Assembly: GCF_009604375.1 (NCBI RefSeq) | Contig: NZ_WEGH01000003.1 | Coordinates: 1-64,000 of the forward strand | Direction: 5' to 3' | Source of the DNA: Actinomadura macrotermitis | Lineage (GTDB): Bacteria; Actinomycetota; Actinomycetes; Streptosporangiales; Streptosporangiaceae | Length of the DNA stretch: 64,000 nt | In this document: piece after piece, positions 1 to 7,877 of the stretch | Position numbering within the stretch: position 1 is the stretch's first letter | Layout: the number at the start of each line of letters is the position of its first letter | Translations under genes and position numbers: made by a program | The notes under the pieces: generated by a model | Seen by the model: only the letters and a program-made list of their open reading frames with translations | Told to the model about the DNA's origin: nothing | Databases searched by the model: none

Positions 1-120
1 GCTCACGTGTTACTCACCCGTTCGCCGCTCGAGTACCCCCGAAGGGGCCTTTCCGCTCGACTTGCATGTGTTAAGCACGCCGCCAGCGTTCGTCCTGAGC
101 CAGGATCAAACTCTCCATTA
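1..120 (-). rRNA. rrs: 16S ribosomal RNA, 5' end only
   Basis: Read on the minus strand this is the start of a 16S rRNA: the universal AGAGTTTGATCCTGGCTCAG primer site lies at about 95-114, followed by the GACGAACGCTGGCGGCGTGC segment. The rest of the gene runs off the left edge. The V1 region (GCGGAAAGGCCCCTTCGGGG) is like that of Actinomadura, which is my main clue to the organism. The exact mature 5' end is an estimate. Confidence 0.97.
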
Positions 121-294
121 AGGTCCAAACGACAGCCCAGGGGGCGAACCCTAGAACCGCCAAACCTTGAAAGGATCGAAATCCCGGCAAATGCGGCCAC
201 CGAAGTGGTGGCCGACTTGCCTCAAAGAAATCCCTGCCAACCATCCCGAAGGACAGCCAGCACGGGGTGATCGAGTCTGTGCTCGATCGTTAAA

Positions 295-329
295 GGCACT
301 GGCTTTTAACACGCTGTTGAGTTCTCAAG
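295..329 (-). promoter_or_regulatory. conserved pre-16S leader element
   Basis: On the minus strand this reads TTGAGAACTCAACAGCGTGT followed by an A/T-rich stretch. The motif is found in the leader of most actinobacterial rrn operons and is associated with processing and antitermination of pre-rRNA. Its role here is inferred from position and sequence. Confidence 0.65.
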
Positions 330-390
330 AAACGGACACCCACCGCGCCTGTTCCGCTTGCGCGGCCCCAGGCTCCGGGGCAACCCTTCT

Positions 391-418
391 AACTTACCAG
401 GAACTTCGTCTCTGTCAA
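391..418 (-). promoter_or_regulatory. rrn promoter, proximal
   Basis: Minus-strand -35 TTGACA (413-418) and -10 TAAGTT (391-396) with a 16 bp spacer, about 270 bases upstream of the 16S 5' end. The -35 is a perfect consensus match. Its position fits the innermost of a set of tandem rrn promoters. Confidence 0.7.
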
Positions 419-668
419 GTGACCCTGTCGAGTCGATCTTGCTGAGGCGATGCCCGCCATCCGTGCGGCAGCGCAGGCAGTTCGACCTGCCCGCGTCGGT
501 TCACTCGGATCGGCTCCGGGCCGGCCACCTTGCGGCGTCCTGCATCCCGTCTGGCCTTGTCTCTCAAGAGTACATCGGGTCGAAGCGAGCTTCGACCGGT
601 TTTCCTCTGAGCGACTCCCCTGGGGCCGTCCACCTCTCGGTGTCCCGCATCCCCTCGGGGCAGGAAGA

Positions 669-697
669 ACATTAGGTACTCCCGCAACAGCCGTCAA
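669..697 (-). promoter_or_regulatory. rrn promoter, distal
   Basis: Minus-strand -35 TTGACG (692-697) and -10 TAATGT (669-674) with a 17 bp spacer. Together with the promoter at 391-418 it forms a tandem array feeding the rrn operon. Confidence 0.7.
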
Positions 698-834
698 ATC
701 GACACTCGTACCCGCGTGCGGGATCTCTCAAACCCGCTGGTCATGCACGGTTCGCCGGTGCTGGCGGCGCGCTGAGGCCGGCGTGTCAGCACGGCATCAG
801 CACCGTGTCAGCGCGGCCGCCGAAGCTGGGCGGC

Positions 835-1800
835 ATGAACAACGTGATCCAGGCCGAGGGCCTGCGGAAGAGGTTCGGGGACACCCAGGCGCTGGACGGG
901 GTCGATCTCGCCGTCCGGCAGGGCACCGTCCTCGGTGTGCTGGGGCCGAACGGGGCCGGGAAGACGACCGCGGTGCGGGTGCTGGCGACGCTGCTGAAGC
1001 CCGACGCCGGCCGGGCCGAGGTGTGCGGGTACGACGTGCGGCGGGACGCGGCGCGGGTGCGCGCCAAGATCGGGCTGACCGGGCAGTACGCGTCGGTGGA
1101 CGAGGAGCTGACCGGCCGCGAGAACCTGCTGATGATCGCGCGGCTGCTGGACTTCGGGCGGGCCGAGGCCAGGGCGCGGGCGGACGAGCTGCTGGCGCGG
1201 TTCCGGCTGACCGACGCCGGCGGCCGGGCCGTGAAGACCTACTCGGGCGGGATGCGGCGCCGGCTGGACCTGGCGGCGAGCCTGCTCAACCGGCCCGCGG
1301 TGCTGTACCTGGACGAGCCGACGACCGGGCTGGACCCGCGGGCCCGCAACGAGGTGTGGGACACCGTGCGCGCGGTGGTCGCCGAGGGCGCGACGGTGCT
1401 GCTCACCACGCAGTACCTGGAGGAGGCCGACGCCCTCGCCGACGACATCGTGGTCTTCGACCACGGCCGGGTGATCGCCGAGGGCACGCCCGACCGGCTG
1501 AAGGCGCGGACGGGCCGGCAGACCCTGGCGGTGCGGGCGGCCGAGCCGTACCGGGTGGCGCAGCTGACCGAGATCGTCGCCGCGCTGACCGGGGAGCGTC
1601 CCGAGGCGCACGAGTCGTCGGGGCTGGTCACCGCGCCGGTCGCCGGGTCGCAGGTGATGGCGGCGCTGGTGCGGCGGCTGGACGAGGCCGACCTGGCGGT
1701 GACCGAGCTGGCGCTGCGGATGCCGAGCCTGGACGAGGTGTTCCTGTCGCTGACCGGCCACCACGCCGATGTGCCGGTTCCCGAAGAGAGCCTGGCCTGA
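835..1800 (+). CDS. ABC transporter ATP-binding protein, DrrA family
   Basis: A 321-residue ATPase that would power an ABC-2 type exporter of the daunorubicin-resistance (DrrA) type. Visible motifs: Walker A GPNGAGKTT near residue 37, signature YSGGM near 136, Walker B with VLYLDEPTTGLD near 155-166, and the DrrA-like C-terminal extension of about 90 residues ending near PSLDEVFLSLTGH. I use the ATG at 835 (MNNVIQAEGLRKRFG) because family homology begins there; a GTG at 805 would add ten residues. It lies 36 bases upstream of the permease gene, so the two should be co-transcribed. The substrate is unknown; drug or lipid export is typical of the family. Confidence 0.92.
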   Translation: MNNVIQAEGLRKRFGDTQALDGVDLAVRQGTVLGVLGPNGAGKTTAVRVLATLLKPDAGRAEVCGYDVRRDAARVRAKIGLTGQYASVDEELTGRENLLMIARLLDFGRAEARARADELLARFRLTDAGGRAVKTYSGGMRRRLDLAASLLNRPAVLYLDEPTTGLDPRARNEVWDTVRAVVAEGATVLLTTQYLEEADALADDIVVFDHGRVIAEGTPDRLKARTGRQTLAVRAAEPYRVAQLTEIVAALTGERPEAHESSGLVTAPVAGSQVMAALVRRLDEADLAVTELALRMPSLDEVFLSLTGHHADVPVPEESLA

Positions 1801-1836
1801 CCCCCTTTCCCCCTGACCGAACCCCTGAGGAGAACC

Positions 1837-2637
1837 ATGACCGCCCTGACCTTCGACCCGCCGCGGCGGATCAGCCCCCGCCGCACGCTGCGGCACTCCC
1901 TGACGCTGGCCTGGCGCAACATCGCCCAGCTCCGGCACTCCCCCGAGAAGCTGCTGGACACGACGCTGATGCCGATCGTGTTCCTGCTGCTGTTCCTGTA
2001 CGTGTTCGGCGGCGCGGTGGCCGGCGACACGCATTCCTACCTGCAGAAGCTGCTGCCGGGCCTGGTCGCGCAGATGGCGATGTTCGCCACGATGGGTCTC
2101 GGGACGGCGTTGAACGAGGACATCCACAAGGGCGTCTTCGACCGGTTCCGCAGCCTGCCGATCGCGCGGTCGGCGCCGCTGATCGGGTCGGTGCTGGGCG
2201 ACACCGTGCGGTTCGTCATCGTGATGTCGGTGCTGACCGGGTTCGGGACGCTGCTGGGGTTCCGGTTCCACACCGATCCGCTGTCGGTGCTCGGCGCGTA
2301 CGCGCTGGCGTACGTGTTCTACCTGGCGGTGTGCTGGGTCTCGGTGCTGGTGGGCCTGGTGGCGCCGTCGCCCGAGTCGGTGCAGGGGTTCGCGTTCCTG
2401 TGGGTGATGCCGCTGACGTTCGGCAGCAGCGTGCTGGTGCCCGACACCTCGACGATGCCGGGCTGGCTGGAGGCCTGGACGAAGGTGAACCCGGTGTCGC
2501 ATCTGGCCGACGCGGTGCGGGCGCTGACGGTGGGCGGCCCGGTCGGCGACCACGTGTGGTGGACGCTGGCGTGGGCCGGCGGGATCATGCTGGTCACCTT
2601 CCCGCTGGCGATGCGGATGTACGCGCGCCGCACCTGA
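1837..2637 (+). CDS. ABC-2 type permease, DrrB family
   Basis: A 266-residue integral membrane subunit that pairs with the ATPase just upstream. It has the ABC-2 layout: a cytoplasmic N-terminus (HSLTLAWRNIAQLRHSPEKL), then about six hydrophobic segments. The conserved cytoplasmic stretch DIHKGVFDRFRSLPIARSAP is typical of DrrB-like permeases. A GAGGAG ribosome binding site precedes the ATG. The gene ends 3 bases before the stop of the convergent AfsR-like gene, leaving no room for a separate terminator. Confidence 0.92.
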   Translation: MTALTFDPPRRISPRRTLRHSLTLAWRNIAQLRHSPEKLLDTTLMPIVFLLLFLYVFGGAVAGDTHSYLQKLLPGLVAQMAMFATMGLGTALNEDIHKGVFDRFRSLPIARSAPLIGSVLGDTVRFVIVMSVLTGFGTLLGFRFHTDPLSVLGAYALAYVFYLAVCWVSVLVGLVAPSPESVQGFAFLWVMPLTFGSSVLVPDTSTMPGWLEAWTKVNPVSHLADAVRALTVGGPVGDHVWWTLAWAGGIMLVTFPLAMRMYARRT

Positions 2638-2640
2638 CCG

Positions 2641-5600
2641 TCAGAGCGCGAGGACGTCTTGGCGGGTGGCGGTGCGGCCCCGGTCGTACGCCGCCGCGAA
2701 GGCGTCCTCGCCGAGCGCGTCCCGGGCGGCCCGCTCGGTGCGGGCGATGTCGTGGTTCAGCGCGTCGCGGTAGCCGTTGAGGGCGTGCGCGGTGCCGAGC
2801 AGCTCGGCGGCGCGGGCGTGGTCGCCGCGGGCGGCGGCGAGCGCGGCGCGGCCCGCGACGAGGCGGGCGAGCGTCGGGTTGCCGGCGAACGGGGAGTCGG
2901 TGCAGCCGGCGAGGGCCCGCTCGTGCCAGCGGGCGGCCGCGGCGAGGTCGCCCTCCTGTTCGGCGAGGGTGCCGAAGGCGGCGTAGGTGACCGCGGCGGC
3001 GCCGACGATGTCGGCGCGTTCGGCGCGCGGTTCGACGAGGGCGCGGGCGCGTTCCAGCAGCGGGCGGGCGGCGGCGAGGTCGCCGTCGCGGCGTTCGATG
3101 TCGGCGAGCAGGACGAGTCCCTGGGCGGCGTCGGCGTACTCGCCGATGCGCTCGGCGGCGGCGATGGCGTGGGCGAGGTCGCGGCGGGCGCGGGCGAGGT
3201 CGCCGGTGCAGGCGCGCACCGCGGCCAGCTGGACGAGCATGACCGAGCTGTGCTCGGGGTTGATGCCGTCGGCGGCGTAGCCGTAGGCGCGCTCGCCGAG
3301 CCGGAGGGCCTCGGCGAGGTCGCCGTGGGCGCGCGCGACCTGCATCTGGGCGTTGAGCGCCAGCATCATGCCCCAGCGGTCGCCGAGCCGGGTGAACCCG
3401 TCGTGGGCGGCCGCGGCGTCGCGGGCGGCGGTGGGGATGTCGCCGTCGTTGACCGCCAGGTAGGCGTTGAACATGCGGGCGACGGAGCGGATCCAGGGGT
3501 CGGGGTGGCCGTGCAGGGCGGTCAGGGCGGCGTGGGCGCCGGCGAGGTCGGCGGTGAGCACCTTGGCGGCGGGGCCGGCCAGGATCAGCACCGGGTGGCG
3601 GGGCGCGGCCGGCAGCGTCTCCAGGATCCGCTCGATGACCTCGCTGAGCCGCTGCGGGGACGGGCCCGGGTCGCTGTTCATCTCGACGAAGAGGGTGGCG
3701 ATGAAGCGGCAGATGGCGTACTGCTCGCCCAGGCCGGGCGGGGCGGTGCCGCCGGCGAGCTCGTGGACGGCGACGGCCCAGCCGCCCGCCTCGCGTTCCA
3801 TGTCGCGCATGAACCAGAACCAGCTGAGGGCGGCGGCGAGGCGGATCCCGGGCGCGACGTCGCGGGCGTCCAGGATCGAGCGGAACGCGGCGATGCAGTT
3901 GTCGCGTTCGGCGGTGAGCCGGTCGGCCCACCGGAGCTGGTCGCTGCGGCGCAGCTCGGGTTCGGCGCGTTCGGCCAGGTCCACGAAGAACGCGGCGTGC
4001 GCGGCGCGGACGCGGTCGTGCTCGCCTGATTCGGCGAGGCGTTCGGCGGCGTAGGCGCGCACGGTCTCCAGCAGCCGGTAGCGGACGTCGGCGTCGCCGT
4101 CGGCGATGACCAGCGACTTGTCGACGAGGGCGGCGATGGTGTCGACGACCTCGTCGGGGCCGGCGCCGTCCAGGCCGCAGACGGCCGCGGCGGCGTCGGG
4201 GGCGGCGCCGCCGGCGAACACCGAGAGCCGGCGCAGCGCGGTGCGCTCGGCGTCGTCCAGCAGCTCCCAGGACCAGTCGACGACGGCGCGCAGCGTGCGG
4301 TGCCGGGGCAGCGCGGTGCGGCTGCCGCCGCCGAGCAGCCGGAACCGGTCGCCGAGGCGGGCGGCGACCTGGGTGGGGGTGAGCGAGCGCAGCCGGGCGG
4401 CGGCGAGCTCGATGGCGAGGGGGATGCCGTCCAGTTCCCGGCAGATCTCGGTGACGTGGGGCGCGGTGGCGTCGTCGACGGTGAAGCCGGGGCGGACGGC
4501 GGCGGCGCGGTCGGCGAACAGCCGGACCGAGGCGTAGGCCGCGGCCTCGGCGGGGCCGGCGTCCGGGGGCGGCAGGGGCAGCGAGGGGACGGGGCAGAGC
4601 GCCTCGCCGGTGATGCCGAGCGGTTCGCGGCTGGTGGCGAGCACGCGGACGCCGGGCGCGACGGCCAGCAGCCGTTCGGTCAGGCGGGCCGCGTCCTCGA
4701 TCAGGTGCTCGCAGTTGTCCAGGATCAGGACGAGCCGTTTGGGGGCCAGCACGTCGGTGAGCCGGTCCAGCGCGCGGACCGGGGCGCGCGCGTCGGGCAG
4801 GCGGAGCGGTTCGGCGACGCCGAGGGCGGTGAGGATCGCGGCGGGGATGTCGGCGCCGTCGGCGAGCGGGGCGAGCGGGACGAACCAGACGCCGTCGGGG
4901 GTCTGGTCGATCAGGCGGGCCATGGCCTCGCCGGCCAGGCGGGTCTTGCCCGCGCCGCCGGGCCCGGTGAGGGTGACCAGGCGGTTCTCGCGGACCAGCT
5001 TGCCGAGGTGCTCGGTCTCCTCCTCGCGGCCGACGAAGCTGGTGAAGGCGGCGGGCAGGTTCGTCGGCCGGGGGCGGACCGGGGCGGTGAGCCCGGGGTC
5101 GCGGCGCAGGATGGCCAGGTGCACCCGCGCGAGCTCGGCGGAAGGGTCGACGCCGAGCCGGTCGGCGAGGTCGCGGCGGGTGTCGTCGTACAGGCGCAGG
5201 GCGTCGGCCTGGCGGCCCGCGGCGTACAGGGCGCGCATGAGCAGCCCGCGCAGCCGTTCGCGGAACGGGTGGGCGGCGGTGAGCGCCTCCAGTTCGGGCA
5301 CGAGGCCGGGGCCGCCGCCGAGGGCGAGGTCGGCGTCGATGCGGTCCTCGGTGGCGGCGAGGCGCAGTTCGCCGAGGCGGGCGGCGGGTGCGGCGGCCCA
5401 TGCGGCGTCGGCGACGTCGGCGAGGGGGCGGCCGCGCCACAGGTCCAGGGCGTCGCGGAGGGCGGCGGCCCGGGCGGCGGGGTCGGCGGCGGCGCGGGCG
5501 GCGGTGACGGCGTCCTCGAAGCGGGCGGCGTCGATGGCGGCGGGGTCCAGCGTGAGCCGGTATCCGGCCGGGCCGTGCTCGACCAGGCCGGGGCCGGCCG

Positions 5601-5826
5601 CGGCGCGCAGCCGCGACACCAGGGCCTGCAGGGCGTTGCCGCCGCCGGCGGGCGGGGCGCCTTCCCACAGGTCGTCCAGGAGGCGGTCGGCCGGGACCGC
5701 CCGGCCCGGGTCCAGGGCGAGGCGGATCAGCAGGGCGCGCAGGCGGGGGCCGCGGACCGTGACCGGTCGGCCGGTGTCGTCCCGCACGTCGAGCGGGCCC
5801 AGGATGGCGATGCGCACGGGAGCCAT
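2641..5826 (-). CDS. AfsR/SARP-family transcriptional regulator with NB-ARC and TPR regions
   Basis: A 1061-residue regulator of the AfsR type. The N-terminus (about 1-95) is a winged-helix OmpR-like DNA-binding domain (IAILGPLDVRDDTGRPVTV), followed by a bacterial transcriptional activation domain (about 100-245). A NB-ARC ATPase follows, with Walker A GPGGAGKT near 285 and Walker B-like LVLILDNCEHL. The C-terminal 400 residues are alanine-rich helical repeats consistent with TPRs. Unlike AfsR it is not beside an afsS-like gene or a recognisable biosynthetic cluster. It is convergent with the DrrAB exporter and divergent from the hydrolase at 5863 across a 36-base gap. Target genes are unknown; control of the neighbouring exporter is possible but unproven. 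Confidence 0.9.
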   Translation of the reverse strand: MAPVRIAILGPLDVRDDTGRPVTVRGPRLRALLIRLALDPGRAVPADRLLDDLWEGAPPAGGGNALQALVSRLRAAAGPGLVEHGPAGYRLTLDPAAIDAARFEDAVTAARAAADPAARAAALRDALDLWRGRPLADVADAAWAAAPAARLGELRLAATEDRIDADLALGGGPGLVPELEALTAAHPFRERLRGLLMRALYAAGRQADALRLYDDTRRDLADRLGVDPSAELARVHLAILRRDPGLTAPVRPRPTNLPAAFTSFVGREEETEHLGKLVRENRLVTLTGPGGAGKTRLAGEAMARLIDQTPDGVWFVPLAPLADGADIPAAILTALGVAEPLRLPDARAPVRALDRLTDVLAPKRLVLILDNCEHLIEDAARLTERLLAVAPGVRVLATSREPLGITGEALCPVPSLPLPPPDAGPAEAAAYASVRLFADRAAAVRPGFTVDDATAPHVTEICRELDGIPLAIELAAARLRSLTPTQVAARLGDRFRLLGGGSRTALPRHRTLRAVVDWSWELLDDAERTALRRLSVFAGGAAPDAAAAVCGLDGAGPDEVVDTIAALVDKSLVIADGDADVRYRLLETVRAYAAERLAESGEHDRVRAAHAAFFVDLAERAEPELRRSDQLRWADRLTAERDNCIAAFRSILDARDVAPGIRLAAALSWFWFMRDMEREAGGWAVAVHELAGGTAPPGLGEQYAICRFIATLFVEMNSDPGPSPQRLSEVIERILETLPAAPRHPVLILAGPAAKVLTADLAGAHAALTALHGHPDPWIRSVARMFNAYLAVNDGDIPTAARDAAAAHDGFTRLGDRWGMMLALNAQMQVARAHGDLAEALRLGERAYGYAADGINPEHSSVMLVQLAAVRACTGDLARARRDLAHAIAAAERIGEYADAAQGLVLLADIERRDGDLAAARPLLERARALVEPRAERADIVGAAAVTYAAFGTLAEQEGDLAAAARWHERALAGCTDSPFAGNPTLARLVAGRAALAAARGDHARAAELLGTAHALNGYRDALNHDIARTERAARDALGEDAFAAAYDRGRTATRQDVLAL

Positions 5827-5862
5827 TGTCCCCGACCCGGCGGGGCCTGCGAGGCTGGCCGC

Positions 5863-6657
5863 GTGCTGAAGGTGTGCGATGTCGAAGTGATCCCGTTGTG
5901 CGATGCGGTGGGGCCGATGGGGCCGGCGCTGCGGCGGCCGGTCGAGGAGACGTTCCCGGGGGCGGCGCCGGAGCTGTGGGAGCGGATGCGGGCCGAGGAG
6001 CCCGCGGCGTTCGGGCCGTCCGGCGAGTGGATCCTGCGTTTCCACTGCTTCCTGCTGCGGCCGCCGGGCGGCGGGCTGACGCTGGTCGACACCGGGATCG
6101 GGCCGGCGGGGTCGCCCGCCGCGGCCTGGGCGCCGGTGCCGGGCCGGCTGCCCGCCGCGCTCGCCGGGGCCGGGGTCGCGCCGGGCGACGTCGGGACGGT
6201 CGTCCTCACCCACCTGCACAGCGATCATGCGAGCGGGGCGGTGGTGGCCGGGGCGCCGCTGTTCCCCAACGCCCGCCACCTGGTGCAGGAGCGGGAGCTG
6301 GCGGGGCTGCGGCGCGAGGGCGGGCCGGTGCTGGACGCCGTCGTCCGGCCCCTGCTGGACGCGGGCCTGGTCGACGCCGCGGACGGCGAGGCGCGGCTCG
6401 CGCCGGACGTGCGGGCGGTGCCGACACCCGGGCACACCGCGGGCCACCAGTCGGTGGTGCTCGGCGACGACCGGCTGCTGGTCGCCGGGGACGTCGTCCT
6501 GCACCCGGTGCAGCTCGCCGACCCCGCCGTCACCTACCTCTACGACGACGACCCGGCGCGGGCCGCCGCGACCCGCGCGGACCTGCTGGCGCGGCTGCGC
6601 GCCCGGGGCGGGACGATCGCCGCCCCGCACCTGCCCCGCCCGTTCGTGGACGTGTAG
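5863..6657 (+). CDS. metallo-beta-lactamase-fold hydrolase
   Basis: A 264-residue MBL-fold protein. The metal-binding motif THLHSDHASG is clear, followed by a further ligand region PTPGHTAGHQS and VAGDVVLHPVQ, matching the lactonase/glyoxalase II-like arrangement. The first 30 residues (VIPLCDAVGPMG and following) resemble MBL proteins annotated as quorum-quenching lactonases or unknown hydrolases, so the substrate cannot be given. The start is a GTG at 5863 (or GTG at 5872), only 36 bases from the divergent AfsR-like start, so the two promoters must overlap. It is followed by a separate small gene after 45 bases. Confidence 0.85.
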   Translation: MLKVCDVEVIPLCDAVGPMGPALRRPVEETFPGAAPELWERMRAEEPAAFGPSGEWILRFHCFLLRPPGGGLTLVDTGIGPAGSPAAAWAPVPGRLPAALAGAGVAPGDVGTVVLTHLHSDHASGAVVAGAPLFPNARHLVQERELAGLRREGGPVLDAVVRPLLDAGLVDAADGEARLAPDVRAVPTPGHTAGHQSVVLGDDRLLVAGDVVLHPVQLADPAVTYLYDDDPARAAATRADLLARLRARGGTIAAPHLPRPFVDV

Positions 6658-6702
6658 GCGGGACCAGGTGGGTAAGGGGCTCTTTGAGAGAGAGGAGCGA
6701 CC

Positions 6703-6960
6703 ATGCCCAATCCGCAGCTCAAGGACGAGAAGGACTACCGCAAGCTCCGCCAGAAGGGCGAGAGCAAGGAGAAGGCCGCGCGGATCTCCAACGCGATGGC
6801 CAAGGAGGGCAGGTCCAAGGTCGGGCAGAAGGGCGGCAAGAGCGGCTCCTACACCGACTGGTCCAAGCAGGACCTGCTGAAGAAGGCCCGCGAGATCGGC
6901 ATCGAGGGGCGTTCGAAGATGTCGAAGGAAGAGCTGGTCAAGGCGCTGCGCAAGCACTGA
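6703..6960 (+). CDS. small basic protein with Rho-N/SAP-like C-terminus (DUF7218-like)
   Basis: An 85-residue lysine-rich protein preceded by a strong AGAGAGGAG ribosome binding site. The N-terminal half (KDEKDYRKLRQKGESKEKAA) is highly charged and contains a KGGKSG stretch. The C-terminal half (DWSKQDLLKKAREIGIEGRS and following) has the two-helix pattern of the Rho-termination-factor N-terminal/SAP-like fold, suggesting nucleic-acid binding. I recall near-identical short actinobacterial proteins grouped as DUF7218, but have not checked. It lies 4 bases upstream of the VOC gene, suggesting one transcript. Confidence 0.85.
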   Translation: MPNPQLKDEKDYRKLRQKGESKEKAARISNAMAKEGRSKVGQKGGKSGSYTDWSKQDLLKKAREIGIEGRSKMSKEELVKALRKH

Positions 6961-6964
6961 CGCC

Positions 6965-7327
6965 ATGCGACCGGTCTTCGTGCTGGACTGCGCCGATCCC
7001 GGTCGGCTGGCCGATTTCTGGGCCGCCGCCCTCGGATATCGGCGCGGCCCCAGCGAGCCTCCCTACGTGTCCCTGACCGACCCGGACGGCGAGGGCGCGA
7101 CGCTGCTGCTGCAGCGCGTCCCCGAGCCGAAGATCGGCAAGAACCGGATGCACCTGGACATGCGCGTCACCGACATGGACGCCGAGCTGCGCCGGGTCAC
7201 CGCGCTCGGAGCGCGGGTCCTGCGCGGGCCCTTCGTGGACAACGGCTGGCCGACGACCGTGCTGGCCGACCCCGAGGGCAACGAGTTCTGCCTGATCGTC
7301 GAACCCGACAGTGAAGGAACCGCATGA
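6965..7327 (+). CDS. VOC-family (glyoxalase/dioxygenase-like) protein
   Basis: A 120-residue single-domain protein of the vicinal-oxygen-chelate superfamily. It begins with PVFVLDCADPGRLADFWAAA, typical of the glyoxalase-like domain in actinobacterial VOC proteins, and ends with PEGNEFCLIVEP, the usual last strand. Short VOC proteins of this type have no assigned substrate. The stop overlaps the next start by 4 nt (ATGA), so translation of the DUF1360 gene is probably coupled. Confidence 0.85.
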   Translation: MRPVFVLDCADPGRLADFWAAALGYRRGPSEPPYVSLTDPDGEGATLLLQRVPEPKIGKNRMHLDMRVTDMDAELRRVTALGARVLRGPFVDNGWPTTVLADPEGNEFCLIVEPDSEGTA

Positions 7328-7833
7328 ACGCCGTCGCCGACACCGTCCGCGAGCAGAAGCGCCAGTACACGCGCGGCGCCGACCGGCCGCTCGGGTCGTA
7401 CCTGACGACCCTCGCCGTCTACGGGCTGAGCACCGCCGCGCTCACGCTGCTCGCGCGCCGGCGCGGCCGGCGGGCCCGGCCGCCCGGGCCCGGCGACCTG
7501 GCCCTGATGACGCTGACCACGCACAAGCTCAGCCGGATGATCACCAAGGAGCCGGTGACCAGCCCGCTGCGCGCGCCGTTCACCCGCTACAACGGCACGT
7601 CGGGCCCGGCCGAGCTGGCCGAGGAGGTGCGCGGCAGCGGGCTGCGGCACACCATCGGCGAGCTGGTGACCTGCCCGTTCTGCGTCGCCCAGTGGGTGGC
7701 GACGGGCTACGCGGCCGGGATGGTGTTCGCGCCCGACGCGACCCGCATGGTGGGCACCACGATGACCGCGGTGGCCGGATCGGACTGGCTGCAGCTCGCC
7801 TACGCGCGCATGCAGCAGGCCGCCGAAAAGTAG
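7324..7833 (+). CDS. DUF1360 membrane-associated protein
   Basis: A 169-residue protein with the DUF1360 signature: a hydrophobic segment near residue 25-45, HKLSRMITKE in the middle, and the conserved GELVTCPFCVAQWVATGY with a CPFC pair. Family members resemble Bacillus spore-coat-associated YjcZ/YngL-like proteins, but the function in actinomycetes is unknown. It is translationally coupled to the VOC gene and ends 44 bases before the baeRF-type gene. Confidence 0.85.
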   Translation: MNAVADTVREQKRQYTRGADRPLGSYLTTLAVYGLSTAALTLLARRRGRRARPPGPGDLALMTLTTHKLSRMITKEPVTSPLRAPFTRYNGTSGPAELAEEVRGSGLRHTIGELVTCPFCVAQWVATGYAAGMVFAPDATRMVGTTMTAVAGSDWLQLAYARMQQAAEK

Positions 7834-7877
7834 CGGCGGATGAGTTTGGCCGTGCCGGGAGGGGTACGGCGGGCCGC

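Larger units (their letters stand above)
121..834 (-). other. rrn leader and promoter region
   Basis: About 700 bases between the 16S start and the divergent ABC transporter gene. It holds two sigma-70-like promoters (listed separately), a conserved leader element, and a hairpin at 195-213 (7 bp arms, loop gaagt) in the 16S leader. A related segment of about 39 bases occurs twice (518-556 and 622-660). The copy at 622-660 sits just downstream of the promoter at 669-697. The other sits downstream of a TTGAGA hexamer (562-567, minus) that lacks a good -10. No protein-coding gene is supported here. The promoter of the rightward ABC transporter must also lie in this region, but I cannot point to it. 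Confidence 0.75.

Noticed and set aside
4300..5862. Long plus-strand frame running into the MBL hydrolase
   Set aside because: Homology to the hydrolase starts only at about 5863; the upstream part is the antisense of the AfsR-like gene.
5827..6966. Minus-strand extension of the AfsR-like frame to 6966
   Set aside because: It is antisense to the hydrolase and the 85-residue gene, and the DNA-binding domain begins at the ATG at 5826.
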